A stretch of DNA of 25,195 nucleotides from CBFGTA01 sp965651595 (GTDB taxonomy: Bacteria > Actinomycetota > Actinomycetes > S36-B12 > UBA10799): the NCBI GenBank assembly GCA_965651595.1, contig CBFGTA010000019.1, forward strand, positions 1 to 25,195, in the 5' to 3' direction. Position numbers and translations under genes: made by a program. Under the pieces are notes generated by a model. That model worked only from the letters and a program-made list of their open reading frames with translations, had not been told where the DNA came from and searched no databases. This document shows, in pieces, positions 22,192 to 25,195 of this stretch. How positions within the stretch are numbered: position 1 is the stretch's first letter; every line of letters starts with the position of its first letter.

Positions 22192-22944
22192 CTAACCGAG
22201 ACCAGACGCAGCGTCACGGTCAGCAAGCAGGAGGCTTCGCTCGCTACCTCGGGCCGCACCCGCCGGAGCTTCGATCGCATCCATCCGGCTCATCACCTTC
22301 CTGACCGCTTCGGCTTTGCCGATCCCGTACGCGATGAGCCACACCTGCCGGGCTGCCCGAACCGTCTCCATGGTGAAAGTCACCCGAGTCGGTGGAGGCT
22401 TGGGTGAATTCCGCACAGACACGACAGCGGGTTCGGCGAACTGTTCGGTGCGTCCAGGGAACAACGAAGCAATGTGGGCATCTTCCCCAATCCCGAGCAA
22501 TGACACGTCGAAGAGTTGATCGGTGCCTAGTCCATGCTGCGCGAGGTCCGCGGCATAACCGGCGGCGGCAGCATCAACGTCATCGCCGTATTGTTCTCCG
22601 AGGCGTGGCATCGGATGGATCGCCGATTCGGGAATAGGTAGCTTGGCGAAGAACTCCGTGCGCGCATCGGTTTCGTTTCGTTGCGGGTCGCCGACGGGTT
22701 CAAAACGCTCATCAGACCACCAGAAATCCACTGCGTTCCAGTCCACCGCTGCCGCCGCCGGATTGTTGGCGATTGCCGTCAACGCGCTCGTGCCGCCGCG
22801 CCCCCCGGTAAGGCTGACATGTGCGTGGCCCCGCCGGGCCTGGGCGTCAACCACTGCGGTTATGAAGCGAGCAGCGATAGCCTCGGCGAGCGTGGTCGGG
22901 TCGGCATGGACGATGAGTTCGTGGATGGGACGATCGTCGGTCAT
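22192..22944 (-). CDS. pgl: 6-phosphogluconolactonase
   Basis: Hydrolyses 6-phosphogluconolactone made by Zwf in the oxidative pentose-phosphate pathway. The 250-residue protein has VSLTGGRGGTSAL (about 43-55), FWWSDERFEPVGDPQRNE, and LLGIGEDAHIASLFPG, the recognisable sugar-phosphate-site motifs of the DevB/SOL family. The ATG overlaps the opcA stop by four bases, so it is the third gene of a zwf-opcA-pgl operon on the minus strand. Nothing unusual is seen. Confidence 0.95.
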   Translation of the reverse strand: MTDDRPIHELIVHADPTTLAEAIAARFITAVVDAQARRGHAHVSLTGGRGGTSALTAIANNPAAAAVDWNAVDFWWSDERFEPVGDPQRNETDARTEFFAKLPIPESAIHPMPRLGEQYGDDVDAAAAGYAADLAQHGLGTDQLFDVSLLGIGEDAHIASLFPGRTEQFAEPAVVSVRNSPKPPPTRVTFTMETVRAARQVWLIAYGIGKAEAVRKVMSRMDAIEAPAGAARGSERSLLLADRDAASGLG

Positions 22945-23900
22945 TTCTTCTCTCCTCGAGTGTGTGGATTCGATGTCGGTGCTAGTCCAAGGCCTGCCGT
23001 CAACGCCGCGTGATAAATCGGGTCGGAATTGAGCACCCGCAATTCCTCTGTGATCAGATCACGAAGTTCCCGACGCACCAAGGGAACAGTACGGCTCGGG
23101 CTTCCCGGCAAAGTCAACGTTGCGTGTCTCGTGCCGGGACGGTCCAAACGGATTTGACCGCCCCCATCGAGGTGCAACTCCACCCGCGTGATCCCGGTGA
23201 CGCGTTCCGACTGAATCGCCACCGGACAGGCGAGACGGACACCGAGCCAACCGGCAAGTAGGTGCGAACTCGCTGTCTTTGCCTGCGCAGTGACGGCAAT
23301 CGCGGTGACCGGTTCGGCGATTTCGTCAAGTGCCGTGGCTACGAGGGAGCGCCAGCGAGTCGTCCGCGTCCAAGCCAAGTCCGTGTCACCTGGCGTATAG
23401 TTGTCAAGGCGACGCTGGAGTTCGACGAGTTGATTCCGGCCCTGCGAGGCGTCGGTGATACGACGCGACGCGAGCGCCCCGAGTGGATCCGCGTGGGGGG
23501 TGTCTGGTGCCCGAGTGGCCCACCAGGTGACAACCGGCGCATCCGGGAGCAACAGAGGCGTGACCACCGAAGCCGCTTGCTTGGCGACAGGTCCAAACAA
23601 GCGGACAGTAACGGACTCGCCCGGTCCCTCAGTAGTCCCTACTGCAATCTCAGCATCGATCCGAGGTGGTCCGGACAGTTGGCGTGGCACCACCTGGATC
23701 ACTCGACACGGATGCTGTTGGGCGGCAACCGTTGCTGCCGCCATCGAGTCAAACTGGTTGATCTCGTCGCTAACGATGATCAAAGTGAGAACCATTCCAG
23801 CCGACGCGGCCCCGATCCGGTGCCGTTCACGACTGAGCGCGTGGCTGATCTCTCGGGACGTTGTATTCTCGAGTCGAACCGTCACGGTCGCCTCCAGCAT
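22941..23900 (-). CDS. opcA: OpcA, glucose-6-phosphate dehydrogenase assembly protein
   Basis: OpcA activates or helps assemble glucose-6-phosphate dehydrogenase in cyanobacteria and actinobacteria. The 319-residue product shows VLTLIIVSDEI near residue 40, HPCRVIQVVPRQ, and LLLPDAPVVTWWAT, with WRSLVATALDEIAEPV further on and a C-terminal DLITEELRVLNSDPIYHAAL segment, all typical of the family. The start lies 19 bp inside zwf and the stop overlaps pgl by four bases, so translation is coupled through all three genes. Confidence 0.95.
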   Translation of the reverse strand: MLEATVTVRLENTTSREISHALSRERHRIGAASAGMVLTLIIVSDEINQFDSMAAATVAAQQHPCRVIQVVPRQLSGPPRIDAEIAVGTTEGPGESVTVRLFGPVAKQAASVVTPLLLPDAPVVTWWATRAPDTPHADPLGALASRRITDASQGRNQLVELQRRLDNYTPGDTDLAWTRTTRWRSLVATALDEIAEPVTAIAVTAQAKTASSHLLAGWLGVRLACPVAIQSERVTGITRVELHLDGGGQIRLDRPGTRHATLTLPGSPSRTVPLVRRELRDLITEELRVLNSDPIYHAALTAGLGLAPTSNPHTRGEKK

Positions 23901-25195
23901 CGCCCATCATGGGACATCATGGCATCGGCCGACTCAGGACCCCAAGTACCGGCAGGATAGGTGTCGGGACGTCCCTGCCTTTGCCAGGCCTCCAAAATCG
24001 GGTCCAGTATTTCCCAGGACCGTTCAACTTCGACGTGGCGAGGGAAGAGCGGGGGGTCGCCGAGTAGGACGTCCAAGATCAGCCGTTCATAGGCTTCGGG
24101 ACTCGACACCGTGAACGAATCACCGTACTCGAAGTCCATCGTGACATCCCGCACGGCCATCTGGGTGCCTGGAACCTTCGAGCCGAATGTGAGCGTCATT
24201 CCTTCGTCGGGCTGTACTCGGATAACGAGCGCGTTCGAACCCAGTTCCTCCGTATCGGTCTTCTCGAACGGTAAGTGTGGTGCACGCCGAAAGACGATCG
24301 CGATCTCAGTGACTCGACGGCCCAGGCGCTTTCCGGTCCGCAGATAGAACGGAACGCCCGCCCAGCGCCGGGAATCGATGAGCAGCTTGATGGCTGCGAA
24401 AGTGTCAGTCGTCGAGTCCCGGGGGATTCCGTCTTCTTGAAGGTAACCGCGAACCTTCTCACCGCCTTGCCAGCCAGGTCCGTACTGGCCCCGAACCGAG
24501 GACGTCGTTAAGTCACCTGGCAGGCGGACGGCAGACAGCACTTTCTCCTTCTCCAGGCGCACGTGATGTGCGTCGAAGGACACCGGTTCCTCCATGGCGG
24601 TGAGCGCCAAGAGTTGTAAGAGGTGGTTCTGAATCACGTCTCGCGCGGCGCCGATACCGTCGTAGTAGCCAGCCCTGGCGCCAATGCCGATGTCTTCGGC
24701 CATGGTGATCTGCACGTGGTCGACGTAGTGGTTGTTCCAGATTGGCTCAAACAAGGTGTTCGCAAAGCGAATGGCCAAAATGTTTTGGACAGTTTCTTTG
24801 CCGAGATAGTGGTCGATTCGAAAGACTGCTTCCGGGGGGAACACGCCCCCGATGATCTGGTTGAGTTCCCGGGCCGAACCGAGATCGTGGCCGAACGGCT
24901 TCTCCACCACCACTCGCCGCCACGAACCTGTGGGCGCCGTTGATAGTCCCGCATCTTTGAGATGGTCGACGACGACAGAGAAGAATCGAGGGGGAATGGA
25001 GAGGTAGAAAGCAAAATTGTCGTTGGTTCCGCGTTCGGCATTCGCAACACCAATCACGTCGGCGAGGCGAGAGTACGTCTCGGGGTCATCGAATTCGCCG
25101 GCAACGAAGTGAATGCCCTCAGCGAGCGACTCCCAGACGTCTTGCATGAACGGCGTTCGCGCATGCTCGGACACTGATTCACGGACTTCGCTGGC
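23882..25195 (-). CDS. zwf: Glucose-6-phosphate 1-dehydrogenase (5' end outside the window)
   Basis: Oxidises glucose 6-phosphate, the NADPH-generating entry step of the pentose-phosphate pathway. The frame is open to the right edge (codons ASEVRES precede the GTG at 25174), so the N-terminal Rossmann motif of roughly 70-80 residues lies outside. Seen are VVVEKPFGHDLGSARELN, the active-site RIDHYLGKETVQNIL, DHVQITMAEDIGIGARAGYYD, PFYLRTGKRLGRRVTEIAI, and the C-terminal YERLILDVLLGDPPLFPRHVEVE. The 3' end overlaps opcA. In actinobacteria tal and tkt usually lie upstream, beyond this window. Confidence 0.97.
   Translation of the reverse strand, partial: ASEVRESVSEHARTPFMQDVWESLAEGIHFVAGEFDDPETYSRLADVIGVANAERGTNDNFAFYLSIPPRFFSVVVDHLKDAGLSTAPTGSWRRVVVEKPFGHDLGSARELNQIIGGVFPPEAVFRIDHYLGKETVQNILAIRFANTLFEPIWNNHYVDHVQITMAEDIGIGARAGYYDGIGAARDVIQNHLLQLLALTAMEEPVSFDAHHVRLEKEKVLSAVRLPGDLTTSSVRGQYGPGWQGGEKVRGYLQEDGIPRDSTTDTFAAIKLLIDSRRWAGVPFYLRTGKRLGRRVTEIAIVFRRAPHLPFEKTDTEELGSNALVIRVQPDEGMTLTFGSKVPGTQMAVRDVTMDFEYGDSFTVSSPEAYERLILDVLLGDPPLFPRHVEVERSWEILDPILEAWQRQGRPDTYPAGTWGPESADAMMSHDGRCWRRP

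Noticed and set aside
1..25195. CRISPR arrays, tRNA or rRNA genes, prophage or restriction genes
   Set aside because: No regularly spaced repeats, no cloverleaf or rRNA sequence, and no phage or defence genes other than the IS607 tnpB were seen on reading both strands.

Overview
The window is a 25.2-kb chromosomal segment from a high-GC actinobacterium. This is inferred from the gene order (uvrB, uvrA, uvrC, rapZ, yvcK, whiA, gap-pgk-tpiA-secG, then pgl-opcA-zwf), from the presence of whiA, opcA and an RbpA-type protein (actinobacterial hallmarks), from frequent GTG starts and ATGA/GTGA overlaps, and from TAnnnT-N7-GTG leaderless-type starts. The species cannot be named from the sequence alone; most genes run on the plus strand.

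Layout. (1) 1-3093: 3' part of uvrB (its 5' end lies outside) and a one-base-overlapping TerC-family membrane protein. (2) 3115-3786, minus strand: a metallo-beta-lactamase-fold hydrolase that reads away from uvrA. (3) about 3856-6180: an IS607-family element inserted in the intergenic region between that hydrolase and uvrA. Its serine transposase gene tnpA carries an in-frame amber stop, while tnpB (the RNA-guided nuclease relative of Cas12) keeps its whole RuvC triad and zinc ribbon. An 81-residue ORF sits between the two. (4) 6207-9526: uvrA and a Tat/lipoprotein-type Rieske protein. (5) 9574-10290, minus strand: a secreted SGNH hydrolase. (6) 10308-15138: uvrC, rapZ, yvcK, whiA. (7) 15269-19005: gap-pgk-tpiA as a tightly coupled glycolytic operon, then secG and an RbpA-family RNA polymerase-binding protein. 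(8) 19186-22159: three translationally coupled genes for a secreted five-FnIII-domain protein and two unrecognised proteins with single membrane segments. (9) 22192-25195, minus strand: pgl, opcA and zwf (5' end cut by the window edge), the oxidative pentose-phosphate branch.

Functionally the window joins nucleotide-excision repair (all three Uvr subunits), central carbon metabolism (lower glycolysis and NADPH production), growth and sporulation-type regulators (YvcK, RapZ, WhiA, RbpA) and envelope proteins. The most interesting region is the junction between the IS607 element and uvrA: an 11-bp inverted repeat brackets the element, a 10-bp palindrome and further hairpins lie at the tnpB 3' end where an omega RNA would be encoded, and the tnpB stop codon overlaps an in-frame ATG that would add 17 residues to UvrA. 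The FnIII operon is the second candidate for something undescribed. No tRNA, rRNA or CRISPR array was seen.
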